Source: an uncultured Pseudoflavonifractor sp. (GTDB lineage: Bacteria > Bacillota > Clostridia > Oscillospirales > Oscillospiraceae). Taken from it: a stretch of 35,031 nt of DNA. Location of the stretch: contig CANRZY010000010.1 of NCBI GenBank assembly GCA_947644625.1, positions 1-35,031 on the forward strand, read 5' to 3'. Made by a program: the position numbers and the translations under genes. The stretch's first letter is position 1; each line of letters opens with the position of its first letter. A model generated the notes under the pieces. The model was not told where the DNA came from. It saw nothing but the letters and a program-made list of their open reading frames with translations, and made no database searches. Positions 9,453 to 17,878 of this stretch are shown in pieces.

Positions 9453-10595
9453 ATGTCAAAAAAATATTCCGTCTTTCTCACCGTTCTGTTCTGCGGCTTC
9501 CTGGGGCTGATGGTCACCGCCAACGCCCTCACCCCCGACCGTGACTTCTCCGAAGTGGAAAACCGTGCTCTCGCCCAGCGTCCCGCCCTCAGCTGGAAGG
9601 CGGTGCGTTCGGGGGAGTTTATGTCCAATTACGAGACCTACACCACCGACCAGTTCGCCGGCCGGGACGGCTGGACCGCCGCCAAAGCTTACATGGAGAA
9701 AGCGGTGGGCAAGCAGGAGAACAACGGGGTCTACTTCTGCGACGACTCCACCCTCATCTCCCGGTTCGAGGAGCCCGACCAAAAGCGGCTGGAGAACAAC
9801 ATTAAATATGTCTCCCAGTTTGCCGAAAAGGCAGGCGTTCCGGTTTCCTTCGGGCTTATCCCCACCCAGGCCTATGTCTGGGCAGACAGGCTGCCCCAGG
9901 GCGCTCCCAACTACGACCAAAGCCAGGTCTACTCCGCCGTCACCGGCGCTCTGGCAGACAAGGTGACCCTGGCCGATCCCCTCTGGACCACCCTTCCCGC
10001 CCACAAGGACCAACCCATCTTCTACCGCACCGACCATCACTGGACCTCCCTTGGCGCTTACTACGGCTACGCCGCCCTGGGCCAGGCCCTGGGCTACGAG
10101 CCTTTGCCTCTGGAGACCTATACCAAAACTACCGTATCCACTGAGTTTTACGGCACCGTCTTCTCCTCCTCCGGCGTCCGGTGGGTCAAACCCGATGAGA
10201 TGGATATTTACGTCCCTGAGGAGGGGATCACCGTCACCAGCCACACCTACGACAGTAAGGGGAACCCTGTGGAGGAGCCCCGGCAGCTCTATGACGAGAG
10301 CTATCTGGCCAAGAAGGACAAATACTCCATGTTCCTGGGGGGCCAGCAGTCCCTGGGCGTAGTAAAGACGGGGAACACGGATAAGCCCAAGCTGCTCCTC
10401 ATCCGGGACAGCTATTCCGATTCCCTGGTTCCCTTCCTCACCCCTCATTTCTCCGAGATCCACCTGATGGACTTCCGCTACTGCAAGCTCTCCCCCAGCC
10501 AGTATATTCAGGACAACGGCATTGACCAGGCCCTGGTGCTTTACTCGGTTCCCAACTTCTGCTCCGACGCCAACCTGCTCTGGATCGGACGGTAA
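9453..10595 (+). CDS. DHHW-family (AlgJ/AlgX-like) SGNH acetyltransferase partner protein
   Basis: N-terminal TM anchor, FYRTDHHWTSLGAY (DHHW) and LLLIRDSYSDSLVPFL (Ser-containing) motifs. RBS AAGGAGG. Directly downstream of MBOAT. Confidence 0.9.
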   Translation: MSKKYSVFLTVLFCGFLGLMVTANALTPDRDFSEVENRALAQRPALSWKAVRSGEFMSNYETYTTDQFAGRDGWTAAKAYMEKAVGKQENNGVYFCDDSTLISRFEEPDQKRLENNIKYVSQFAEKAGVPVSFGLIPTQAYVWADRLPQGAPNYDQSQVYSAVTGALADKVTLADPLWTTLPAHKDQPIFYRTDHHWTSLGAYYGYAALGQALGYEPLPLETYTKTTVSTEFYGTVFSSSGVRWVKPDEMDIYVPEEGITVTSHTYDSKGNPVEEPRQLYDESYLAKKDKYSMFLGGQQSLGVVKTGNTDKPKLLLIRDSYSDSLVPFLTPHFSEIHLMDFRYCKLSPSQYIQDNGIDQALVLYSVPNFCSDANLLWIGR

Positions 10596-10747
10596 GCCTG
10601 TCCGCGCATTAAGCTCCATAGAAAAAGGATAAGGGCCCGCCTTGAACGTCCGCCTGACAGACGAGCAGGAGGGCTCGGAACACATCATCGGCGCCTCCCC
10701 CCTCCAGGTCAGCGTTTCCGTAGAGAGGGGGATCCCCTTGCATATCA

Positions 10748-10787
10748 AAGGACGGCCAACACAAGTTGTGTTGGCCGTCCTTTTTCA
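10748..10787. terminator. Bidirectional rho-independent terminator
   Basis: AAAGGACGGCCAACACAA / TTGTGTTGGCCGTCCTTTTT between convergent genes. Confidence 0.9.
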
Positions 10788-12041
10788 GGGGAGAATATCC
10801 TGAATCGCCCTGTTCAACTCCCCAAGATCCGGTGTTTCCACCGGGGTATCCTCTACCCCGTACTCCTCCTTCAACGCCAGAATACGATATACGCTCTCCT
10901 CCAGCCGCTGCCGGGTCAATGTCCCGTCCTCCACCGCAAAGAGAAGGGCGTGATAGGCCGCCTTGGCGTTATCCAGACCGTGGCACACAAGGGCCATGTC
11001 GCACCCTGCCGCCACCGCCTTTACGGCAGCCTCCCCCATGCCGTAAGTATCGGCAACGGCCCCCATGGTGAGGTCGTCGGTAAAAACGACCCCCTCAAAG
11101 CCCAGCTTTTCCCGCAGAAGACCGTTCACCACCGCCGGAGACAGGGAGGCGGGAAGCAGGGGATCCAGCTTTTCCATCAGGATATGTCCCACCATTACGG
11201 CGGGGACGGGGGCATGGTCCCGGTCCTCCAGCGCCCGACGAAAGGGGATCAGCTCCAGCGCCTCCAGCTCCTCCTCCGTCTTCCCCACCACCGGAAGTCC
11301 CGCATGGGAGTCCACATCGGTGTCCCCGTGGCCGGGAAAGTGCTTGACCACCGGAATGATCCCCCCGTCCATCATTTCCCAGGCGCATTCCGTTCCCGCC
11401 TGGGCGGCCTGCTCTGCCTGCGCTCCAAAGGCCCGCCTTCCAATAACCCTGTTGTTGGGATTGGACCACACATCCAGTACCGGAGCAAAGTCCACCGAAA
11501 AGCCAAACCCGACGCACTGGGCGGCCAGGACCTCTCCCCTTCGACCTGGGTCTCCTCCCGCCTGAACATAGTCGTAGGCATTGGGCAGATCCTCTGCCTC
11601 CGGCGGCATCCGGGAGACCATTCCTCCCTCCTCGTCCACGCAGAGAAAGAGAGGCAAATTCCCCACCTCCCGGTTCAGCTCCTTCAGACGGTTGGTCAGC
11701 CGGACCAGCTGCTCCGCGCCGTTCACATTCCGGCTGAAAAGGATGATCCCGCCCACATGGAGCTCCTGGATCACCTGCCGGGCATCCTCCCCCGCCTCGG
11801 TCCCCTGGACCCCCGCCACCAAAAGCTGCCCCGCCAACTCCTCCGTCGTCATGGCCTCCACCTTCTCCCAAAGGGGATCGGAGGTAGAAGGCTCCGGGGT
11901 AGAAGAGGGAGAGGACTGCGTCTCTACAGCGGGAGAGGCCGTGGAAAGGGGCGCGTCGGATCCCCTTGTCTCCCCCTCCGTGCAGCTCCCCAAAGCGAAT
12001 ACAAAAAGTAATATAACAAGTACAATATTCCTTTTTGTCAT
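10785..12041 (-). CDS. Glycoside hydrolase family 3, NagZ-like beta-N-acetylhexosaminidase lipoprotein
   Basis: Lipobox-like LFVFALGSCTEG; LLVAGVQG, CVDEEGGMVSRM, VKHFPGHGDTDVDSHAGLPVV and VFTDDLTMGA motifs. Confidence 0.92.
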   Translation of the reverse strand: MTKRNIVLVILLFVFALGSCTEGETRGSDAPLSTASPAVETQSSPSSTPEPSTSDPLWEKVEAMTTEELAGQLLVAGVQGTEAGEDARQVIQELHVGGIILFSRNVNGAEQLVRLTNRLKELNREVGNLPLFLCVDEEGGMVSRMPPEAEDLPNAYDYVQAGGDPGRRGEVLAAQCVGFGFSVDFAPVLDVWSNPNNRVIGRRAFGAQAEQAAQAGTECAWEMMDGGIIPVVKHFPGHGDTDVDSHAGLPVVGKTEEELEALELIPFRRALEDRDHAPVPAVMVGHILMEKLDPLLPASLSPAVVNGLLREKLGFEGVVFTDDLTMGAVADTYGMGEAAVKAVAAGCDMALVCHGLDNAKAAYHALLFAVEDGTLTRQRLEESVYRILALKEEYGVEDTPVETPDLGELNRAIQDILP

Positions 12042-14245
12042 TTCTTTTTCCCCCGTTTTCCCCGTTTAGGCACGTGCATGGCTGGACGGGAGCCCCGCTT
12101 TTTTCCGTTGGAGGTCCTTCCCTTTTCCCGTCCTCCACCCCGGTGGGGCGGCAAAGACTTTTCCAGAGAGCCCCGCTCTCTGGATGGGCCCTCCTCCTGT
12201 CCGGGAAGCCGGAAGTCGATCCGTCCGGTGGAAGGATCGGCAGCCACGCAAACCACCGTCAGAGTCATGCCAAAGGTATAGACGCTTCCCGTTCTCTCTC
12301 CCGTAAGGCTCATCCGCAGCTCGTCATACTCGTAATGGTCCTGGGGCAGGGTCTCCACCGGAATAAGCCCCTCCACTCCGTTTGCCAGGGCGGCAAAAAC
12401 TCCGAACCGGGTGACCCCGGAGACAGCGGCGGGAAATTCCTCTCCAATGTGTCCGTGCATATAGTCGGCAAAGTAGAGCTTATCAATATCCCGCTCGGCG
12501 CTCTGAGCCGCCAGCTCCCGCTGGGAGGACTGGACCGCTGCCCGCTCGCAGGCTTTCGCCAGCCCCTTGGGGATCTTCCCCCCTGTGGGGCGCGACAACT
12601 CGGCTGTGGGGCGCAACGCCTCGGCTGTGGGGCGCGACGCCTCGGCGCGCCCACCTAATACCGCGTGAAGGCTCCGGTGGATCATCAGGTCGGGATACCG
12701 GCGGATGGGAGAAGTAAAATGACAGTAGTAGTCTGCGGCGATCCCAAAATGCCCCAGGTTCTGGGTGGAGTATTTGGCCTTCATCATGCTCCGAAGCACC
12801 ATCATAGATACCGCCGGGGCCTCCGGCTTCCCCCTGGCTGCCTCCAGCACCCTTTGAAGGGAACCGTGGTCCGCCTGAAGAAGGGAGTAGCCCAGGGGAG
12901 AAAGCATAGCCTTCAGGGTATCCGTCTTGTCTTGAGAGGGCTTTTCATGGACCCGGTAGACTGCGGGGCAGTGCAGGTCAAAAAGATGCTTTGCCACCGT
13001 CTCGTTGGCACAGAGCATAAATTCCTCAATGAGCTTTTCGCTTCGCCCCTGCTGCCGGGCCCGGATCTCCACAGGACGGCCCATACCATCACAGACGATA
13101 TAGCTTTCCTGGGTTTCCAGCTCCAGACTGCCCCGGACCTTTCTCCGTCTTTCCAGCTTTTCCGCCAGCGTCGCCATATCACGGAGCATGGGGAGGATAT
13201 GGGCGTAGCGGTGGACCAGGAAATCATACTGCTCCCGTTTTCCCTTATAGGCCCGATCATCCCCGTGAAGCTGGACGCCCTCCTCCTGCCATTCCTCTGA
13301 CAAAAGAATATTACAGTCCTCATAGGTCATTCTTTCCGTGGAGCGGATCACACTTTTTGCCACCGAATGGTCCAGAACGGCCCCCTTCCTGTCCATGGTC
13401 ATAAAACAACTCAGAGTGAGCCGGTCCACCCCCTGATTCAGGGAGCAGATCCCATTGGACAGCGCCACGGGCAGCATAGGGATCACCTGATCGGCAAAGT
13501 ATACCGACGTGCCCCGCCGAAAGGCCTCCTCATCCAGGGCCGTCCCCGGCCTTACATAGGCGCTGACGTCGGCGATATGAACTCCCAGCACCCAGTTTTC
13601 TCCGTCCCGCTCCAGGGAGACGGCGTCGTCCAGGTCCTTGGAGGAAGCCCCGTCAATGGTGATGATCCGCTTTTCCCGCAGATCCAGCCGGTTCTCCAGC
13701 TCCCCCGCCGGAACAGTCTGGGGCACAGCCTCCGCCTCGGCGCGCACCTCGTCGGGAAACTCCCGCTCCACTCCCTGCTGGTAGAGGATGGCCTCCACCG
13801 CCGCAACCCTGGAGCCGGAAGGGCCAAAGGTGGCGCATAGCTTTCCTACGGGAGGAAGGGTTCGTGAGCCGTAGCCGCTCACCGCCACGGCGGCCTTTTC
13901 CCCATCCCGGACCTTGGAGCGGCCAATGACCTTGATACCCTCTGGCAGCCGCTCACTGTCCGGCTTCAACCAGACCTCCCGGTTCCTCTTATAAATGGTC
14001 CCGGTCACGGTGGGGTTTCCCCGCTCCAGGATCCCTGTCACCTTAGCCAATCGCCGTCCCGGCTCTCTGGGATCCTCAGAAGCCAACACAGCTTCCACCC
14101 TATCCCCGTCCCAGGCCCCTCCCTCCTGATGGGGCGGCACAAAGCAGTCCTCGCTGCGGCTTTGGGCTCCCTCCGGGATAAAAAAGCCAAAACCACGGCC
14201 TGAACCCTGGTAGCGGCCTACTAAAATCGTTGCTTTCTCTTTCAA
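12038..14245 (-). CDS. rnr: Ribonuclease R
   Basis: RNB domain (IDGASSKDLDDAVSLERDG, HIADVSAYV, HFTSPIRRYPDLMIHR), S1 domain, basic C-terminal tail. Probable TTG start at 14245 after ACGAGG; the ORF-track start at 14383 would run into secG. Confidence 0.93.
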   Translation of the reverse strand: MKEKATILVGRYQGSGRGFGFFIPEGAQSRSEDCFVPPHQEGGAWDGDRVEAVLASEDPREPGRRLAKVTGILERGNPTVTGTIYKRNREVWLKPDSERLPEGIKVIGRSKVRDGEKAAVAVSGYGSRTLPPVGKLCATFGPSGSRVAAVEAILYQQGVEREFPDEVRAEAEAVPQTVPAGELENRLDLREKRIITIDGASSKDLDDAVSLERDGENWVLGVHIADVSAYVRPGTALDEEAFRRGTSVYFADQVIPMLPVALSNGICSLNQGVDRLTLSCFMTMDRKGAVLDHSVAKSVIRSTERMTYEDCNILLSEEWQEEGVQLHGDDRAYKGKREQYDFLVHRYAHILPMLRDMATLAEKLERRRKVRGSLELETQESYIVCDGMGRPVEIRARQQGRSEKLIEEFMLCANETVAKHLFDLHCPAVYRVHEKPSQDKTDTLKAMLSPLGYSLLQADHGSLQRVLEAARGKPEAPAVSMMVLRSMMKAKYSTQNLGHFGIAADYYCHFTSPIRRYPDLMIHRSLHAVLGGRAEASRPTAEALRPTAELSRPTGGKIPKGLAKACERAAVQSSQRELAAQSAERDIDKLYFADYMHGHIGEEFPAAVSGVTRFGVFAALANGVEGLIPVETLPQDHYEYDELRMSLTGERTGSVYTFGMTLTVVCVAADPSTGRIDFRLPGQEEGPSRERGSLEKSLPPHRGGGREKGRTSNGKKRGSRPAMHVPKRGKRGKKK
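12584..12646. repeat. Three tandem 21-bp repeats inside rnr
   Basis: TGTGGGGCGCGACAACTCGGC / TGTGGGGCGCAACGCCTCGGC / TGTGGGGCGCGACGCCTCGGC, encoding the (E)A.RPTAEA-like stretch RAEASRPTAEALRPTAELSRPTGG. Confidence 0.92.
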
Positions 14246-14287
14246 AACAAAATACCTCGTTTTCCTTTTTCCATAGTATGCCCATAA

Positions 14288-14322
14288 ATGAACAACGCCC
14301 TCCCACAGACGGGAGGGCGTTT
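14288..14322 (-). terminator. Hairpin between secG and rnr
   Basis: AACGCCCTCCC acagac GGGAGGGCGTT; no long U-tract, so possibly attenuator or processing site. Confidence 0.5.
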
Positions 14323-14331
14323 CAAGCGTTC

Positions 14332-14562
14332 TTACACCAGGGAGACAACCAGCGTCAGCACCACAAAGGCGATAGCCACCCACTTGGTCCAGCGGGCCAA
14401 CTTGGCGTCCCAGCTCTTGGCCTTGTTCTTGGACAGGAAGGTATCGGCGCCGCCGGAGATGGCTCCGTTAAGACCGGAGGTCTTGCCCTCCTGGAGCAGC
14501 ACCACCACGATCAAAAAGATAGCCAGCAAAACCTGGATCACAGTCAGGATCGTCTTCAGCAT
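14332..14562 (-). CDS. secG: Preprotein translocase subunit SecG
   Basis: MLKTILTVIQVLLAIFLIVVVLLQEGKTSGLNGAISGGADTFLSKNKAKS...: two TM helices with characteristic QEGK..G..gA.SGGA..f; upstream of rnr. Confidence 0.94.
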   Translation of the reverse strand: MLKTILTVIQVLLAIFLIVVVLLQEGKTSGLNGAISGGADTFLSKNKAKSWDAKLARWTKWVAIAFVVLTLVVSLV

Positions 14563-14681
14563 AATTTCTCGTTCCTTTCAAGCACGGGCCCAAAAAGCCC
14601 TTTTCATTTACAGGACCTTTATCATATCACACATATATGGGAAATGCAAGAGATTTTTCCGTAAACCAGGCTTTTTTCAAC

Positions 14682-15398
14682 TTACGCTTCCTCCGCCGTC
14701 ATGTTGGTATAGTCAATGACAAGCGCGTCCAGGCGGGCAAAATCATCGCTGTTGATGGTGTAGAGGCCCTCGCTGTTTTGCTCCACCTGGATAGAGAGGG
14801 ACTTTTCCGTCATGTTGTCGATCTCCTTCAGGGCGTCCTGATAAAGCCCCATAATCAGCTCTGACCACTCCTCCTCCAGCTTTTCGTATTCCTCATCCCG
14901 CATGGTGTTGATCGTATCTTGGGGATACTTCTCATAAAATTCCTCTGTAACGGTATTTTTCATCTCATTTACCGTCTGGGCAATATTGATGGGAAATACG
15001 TTCACCTTCACTGAAAAGGAGCCGTCCTCCTGTTTGGCGGCGGAGACGATCTCATACTTGGTGTGCTTATAGATGTCCCGGTACATCTCCTGGACCTCCT
15101 CCCGCAGCTTGTCGGTAGGATGGTCGATATCGTACATATAGAAAAAATATTCCGCGTCCTGGGCCAGGGCGTTTTCGTAGCGCGCCTCCACATCCTCTTG
15201 ATGGATGTCCACCAGCTCCAAATAATCCTCATCGGCCACGCCCAAATAATTCTCTTTCATGAGCCCGTCTACATAGACCTCCACGTCATGCTCGGTAAAG
15301 CCCTTGGTATCCCCTGTCTCCTCCCGGCAGGCGGCAAGGCCCAAACTCAGCGCCAAAGCCAGAAACAGGATAGCCCCCTTTTTTCTATACTCTCTCAT
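14682..15398 (-). CDS. Secreted lipoprotein of unknown function, paralogous to 6282-7007
   Basis: Lipobox LGLAACREE; AKQEDGSFSVKVNVFPIN and LDALVIDYTN segments matching the first lipoprotein. Confidence 0.82.
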   Translation of the reverse strand: MREYRKKGAILFLALALSLGLAACREETGDTKGFTEHDVEVYVDGLMKENYLGVADEDYLELVDIHQEDVEARYENALAQDAEYFFYMYDIDHPTDKLREEVQEMYRDIYKHTKYEIVSAAKQEDGSFSVKVNVFPINIAQTVNEMKNTVTEEFYEKYPQDTINTMRDEEYEKLEEEWSELIMGLYQDALKEIDNMTEKSLSIQVEQNSEGLYTINSDDFARLDALVIDYTNMTAEEA

Positions 15399-15428
15399 GT
15401 TTCCATTCTCCTTTGCAGGGTTATTCTC

Positions 15429-16844
15429 TTACTGGCACAGCCTGGCAATGACCAGAGCAAAGATCTTGGCAGACTTCAAAAGATTCTCTATACTGGCCTG
15501 CTCATTGGCCGAGTGCATTTTGGGCTCAAAGCCGGGAAAATCACACCCGAAGGCCACCCCTCCAGGAATGTCGTGGACATAGGTCCCTCCGCCGATGGCC
15601 AGGGGCTTGCTGTCCTTCTCCCCGGTATAGGTCTCGTAGCACTCCAGAAGGGTCCTCACCAGGGGAGAATCCGCCTCCACCACATGGACATGGGTCATCT
15701 CATCGTCCCCCGTCACTGTGATCCCGTGAGCCTTCAAAGCCGCAGTGCAGGCGTCGGCGCAGTTTTCCCTGGTAGCGCAGATGGGGACTCTGGCGTCAAA
15801 CTTGGCGGAAAAACCTGTTTCAGAAAGGGTCATAAGGGCCAGATTCAGGGTAAGGGCTCCGCTCTCCTCATCGGCCTGGGCGATCCCCAGAGCCTTCCCG
15901 GCGGTATCCCCAAAGGGAAACAGCTTTCCCATAGCCCGGACGGCTCTTGTGGAGTCACATTCCACCAGAGGAAGGGCGGCAAGAAGCTCCAGAAGGGCGG
16001 AAATGGCATTGATCCCCTCCTCCGGGCTGGCGGCATGGGCGTTGCGTCCGGCACAGTGGATCCGGACCCCTCCCACCATATCGCTCAGGGTAAACACCGC
16101 TCCTGACTTTCCCTCCACCGCGCCGCAGAAGGGGCGCACATCGGAACAGGACAGGCCCAGTACCTCGGCTTGTGCCTCAGGAGGCACCACATTTGCCCGG
16201 AAGCCTCCGCTGAGCAGAGAGACCCTGGGTTCTACCACCACCGCCGGCCAGGAAGCGCCGAAGTCTGGGTGATAGTGGCCCTTCTCTATATTGATAACGG
16301 GAAAGTCCGCGTCGGGGGTAAAGGCCTGGGGCGCATAGGGCTCCCTTGCGTAGTAATAGGCGATATCCTCAGACCCCGATTCCTCGTCGGTCCCCAGAAT
16401 GAGCCGGACGTTTTTGCTCACCGGAAGCCCCAGATCCCGCACCGCCTTCATGGCGAAAAGAGCGGCGCACACCGGGCCCTTGTCGTCGCTGACCCCCCGG
16501 CCATAGAGCATACCGTCCCTCTCTACACAGGTATAGGGGTCCGTATCCCAACCGGTCCCCTCTCCCACCACATCCAGATGGCCCAGGATATGGAGTTGGG
16601 TCGGCTTATCGTTCAGGTCGGCAAGCCCCACATAGTTATCATAGTTCCGGGTAGCAAAGCCCAACTCATCGCAGAGCTTCAAGCCCTCCTCCAACGCAGC
16701 CTTGGGACCGGGGCCGAAGGGCGCGTCCGGGGCGGAAGGCCCCTTGACGCTCTTCACCTCTACCAAACGCCTTACGGCGGCAACCAGGCCTTCCCGCACC
16801 TTGGGATCGTCAAAATAAGCGCTGATCTCCTGCTCGTACATCAT
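15429..16844 (-). CDS. M20 family dipeptidase (PepV/Sapep-like)
   Basis: ILGHLDVVGEGTGWDTDPYTCVERDGMLYGRGVSDDKGP and LILGTDEESGSEDI metal-binding motifs, 471 aa. Confidence 0.92.
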   Translation of the reverse strand: MMYEQEISAYFDDPKVREGLVAAVRRLVEVKSVKGPSAPDAPFGPGPKAALEEGLKLCDELGFATRNYDNYVGLADLNDKPTQLHILGHLDVVGEGTGWDTDPYTCVERDGMLYGRGVSDDKGPVCAALFAMKAVRDLGLPVSKNVRLILGTDEESGSEDIAYYYAREPYAPQAFTPDADFPVINIEKGHYHPDFGASWPAVVVEPRVSLLSGGFRANVVPPEAQAEVLGLSCSDVRPFCGAVEGKSGAVFTLSDMVGGVRIHCAGRNAHAASPEEGINAISALLELLAALPLVECDSTRAVRAMGKLFPFGDTAGKALGIAQADEESGALTLNLALMTLSETGFSAKFDARVPICATRENCADACTAALKAHGITVTGDDEMTHVHVVEADSPLVRTLLECYETYTGEKDSKPLAIGGGTYVHDIPGGVAFGCDFPGFEPKMHSANEQASIENLLKSAKIFALVIARLCQ

Positions 16845-16847
16845 CTA

Positions 16848-17513
16848 TCATTCCTTCCGGGCGGCGGCCTTTTCAGCGGCCAGCTCGTCCAAATATTTGT
16901 AGACCGTATACCGGGACACCTTCAGCCGGGAGGCCACAAAGGGTACCGATTTGCGGAAGGAAAAGGCATTCTTCTGGTCCATCAGAGCCACAAGGCGCAT
17001 CCGGTCCTTTTTATTCAGTCCCTCCGCCGGCTTTCCCAGCGCGGTAAGACACTCCTCAAAGATCTGGTAGAGCTGCCCCGCTCCTCCGCTCCACAACGCG
17101 CTCTGAAGGTCCGCGTCGGCGCTCATCAGTCCCATCAGGGTCCGGTTGGCGTAGGCCAGGGAGGTAAAATCAAAGTCTATCCCCAAAGCCAGGTCAAATC
17201 CCTCCCCCCTCAAGTGGAAGGTGGAGGACTTCACCTGGGCCCCCGACGGGGTGGTGGCATACAGGTTCACAAAATCGTTAGAGAGGGTAGCGGCGTCCAG
17301 GACCTTGTCTGAGCCCAGAATATCCTGGGTAGAGCCCACCTCCCGGCCTGAGACCTGACCGTTATAGATGGAAAGAATGGGATGGGTGGTATCGCCCATG
17401 TCCTGCACCAGGGTCTCGCAGGCAGGGCCGAACATTTCCGCGATGCCTCTGGCCGTGCGGTCCAAAAACTCAAAGGCCTCGTCCCTTGTCACCCTTACCA
17501 TCTCCTTCTCCAT
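16848..17513 (-). CDS. YheO/DauR-like transcriptional regulator (PAS-like plus C-terminal HTH)
   Basis: N-terminal PAS-like ETLVQDMGDTTHPILSIYNGQVSGREVGS; C-terminal HTH VPFVASRLKVSRYTVYKYLDEL. The exact start codon is uncertain. Confidence 0.85.
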   Translation of the reverse strand: MEKEMVRVTRDEAFEFLDRTARGIAEMFGPACETLVQDMGDTTHPILSIYNGQVSGREVGSTQDILGSDKVLDAATLSNDFVNLYATTPSGAQVKSSTFHLRGEGFDLALGIDFDFTSLAYANRTLMGLMSADADLQSALWSGGAGQLYQIFEECLTALGKPAEGLNKKDRMRLVALMDQKNAFSFRKSVPFVASRLKVSRYTVYKYLDELAAEKAAARKE

Positions 17514-17725
17514 CACATACAGCGGTATTTTATCATCTTACTGTAGGAAAATCAAGGGATTTCCGCCTCTTCCGTTCCCTTTTCTAAATTGTTGAGATTT
17601 ACATTTTATTCACACTTCCGTCAAAGTTTAGCCGTAATTGTTTGGTATTGTAACAGTGGACACAGGAAGAGCATAAAACATTCCTCCAATCCCTCTCTAT
17701 TCTCTCTGAAACAACACACACCCCA

Positions 17726-17759
17726 AAAGCCCCCGACCTTTGGTCGGGGGCTTTTGGGC
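17726..17759. terminator. Rho-independent terminator-like hairpin
   Basis: CAAAAGCCCCCGACC tttg GTCGGGGGCTTTTGG. Confidence 0.7.
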
Positions 17760-17820
17760 TCTATTGCGTTTTTGAAAAATTCGGGGTACAATAAGAAATA
17801 CGCAAACCGGGAAAGGTCTT

Positions 17821-17843
17821 GTAGGGCGGGAGCTTGCTCCCGC
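17821..17843. repeat. GTAGGG-headed palindromic element upstream of nadE
   Basis: GTAGG GCGGGAGC tt GCTCCCGC. Confidence 0.6.
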
Positions 17844-17878
17844 ACCCGTCTCCCCAATTGTCCAAAGGAGGAATTTTC

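Noticed and set aside
12584-12646. Possible CRISPR or minisatellite locus
   Set aside because: Direct 21-bp tandem units with no spacers, in frame inside rnr; not CRISPR.
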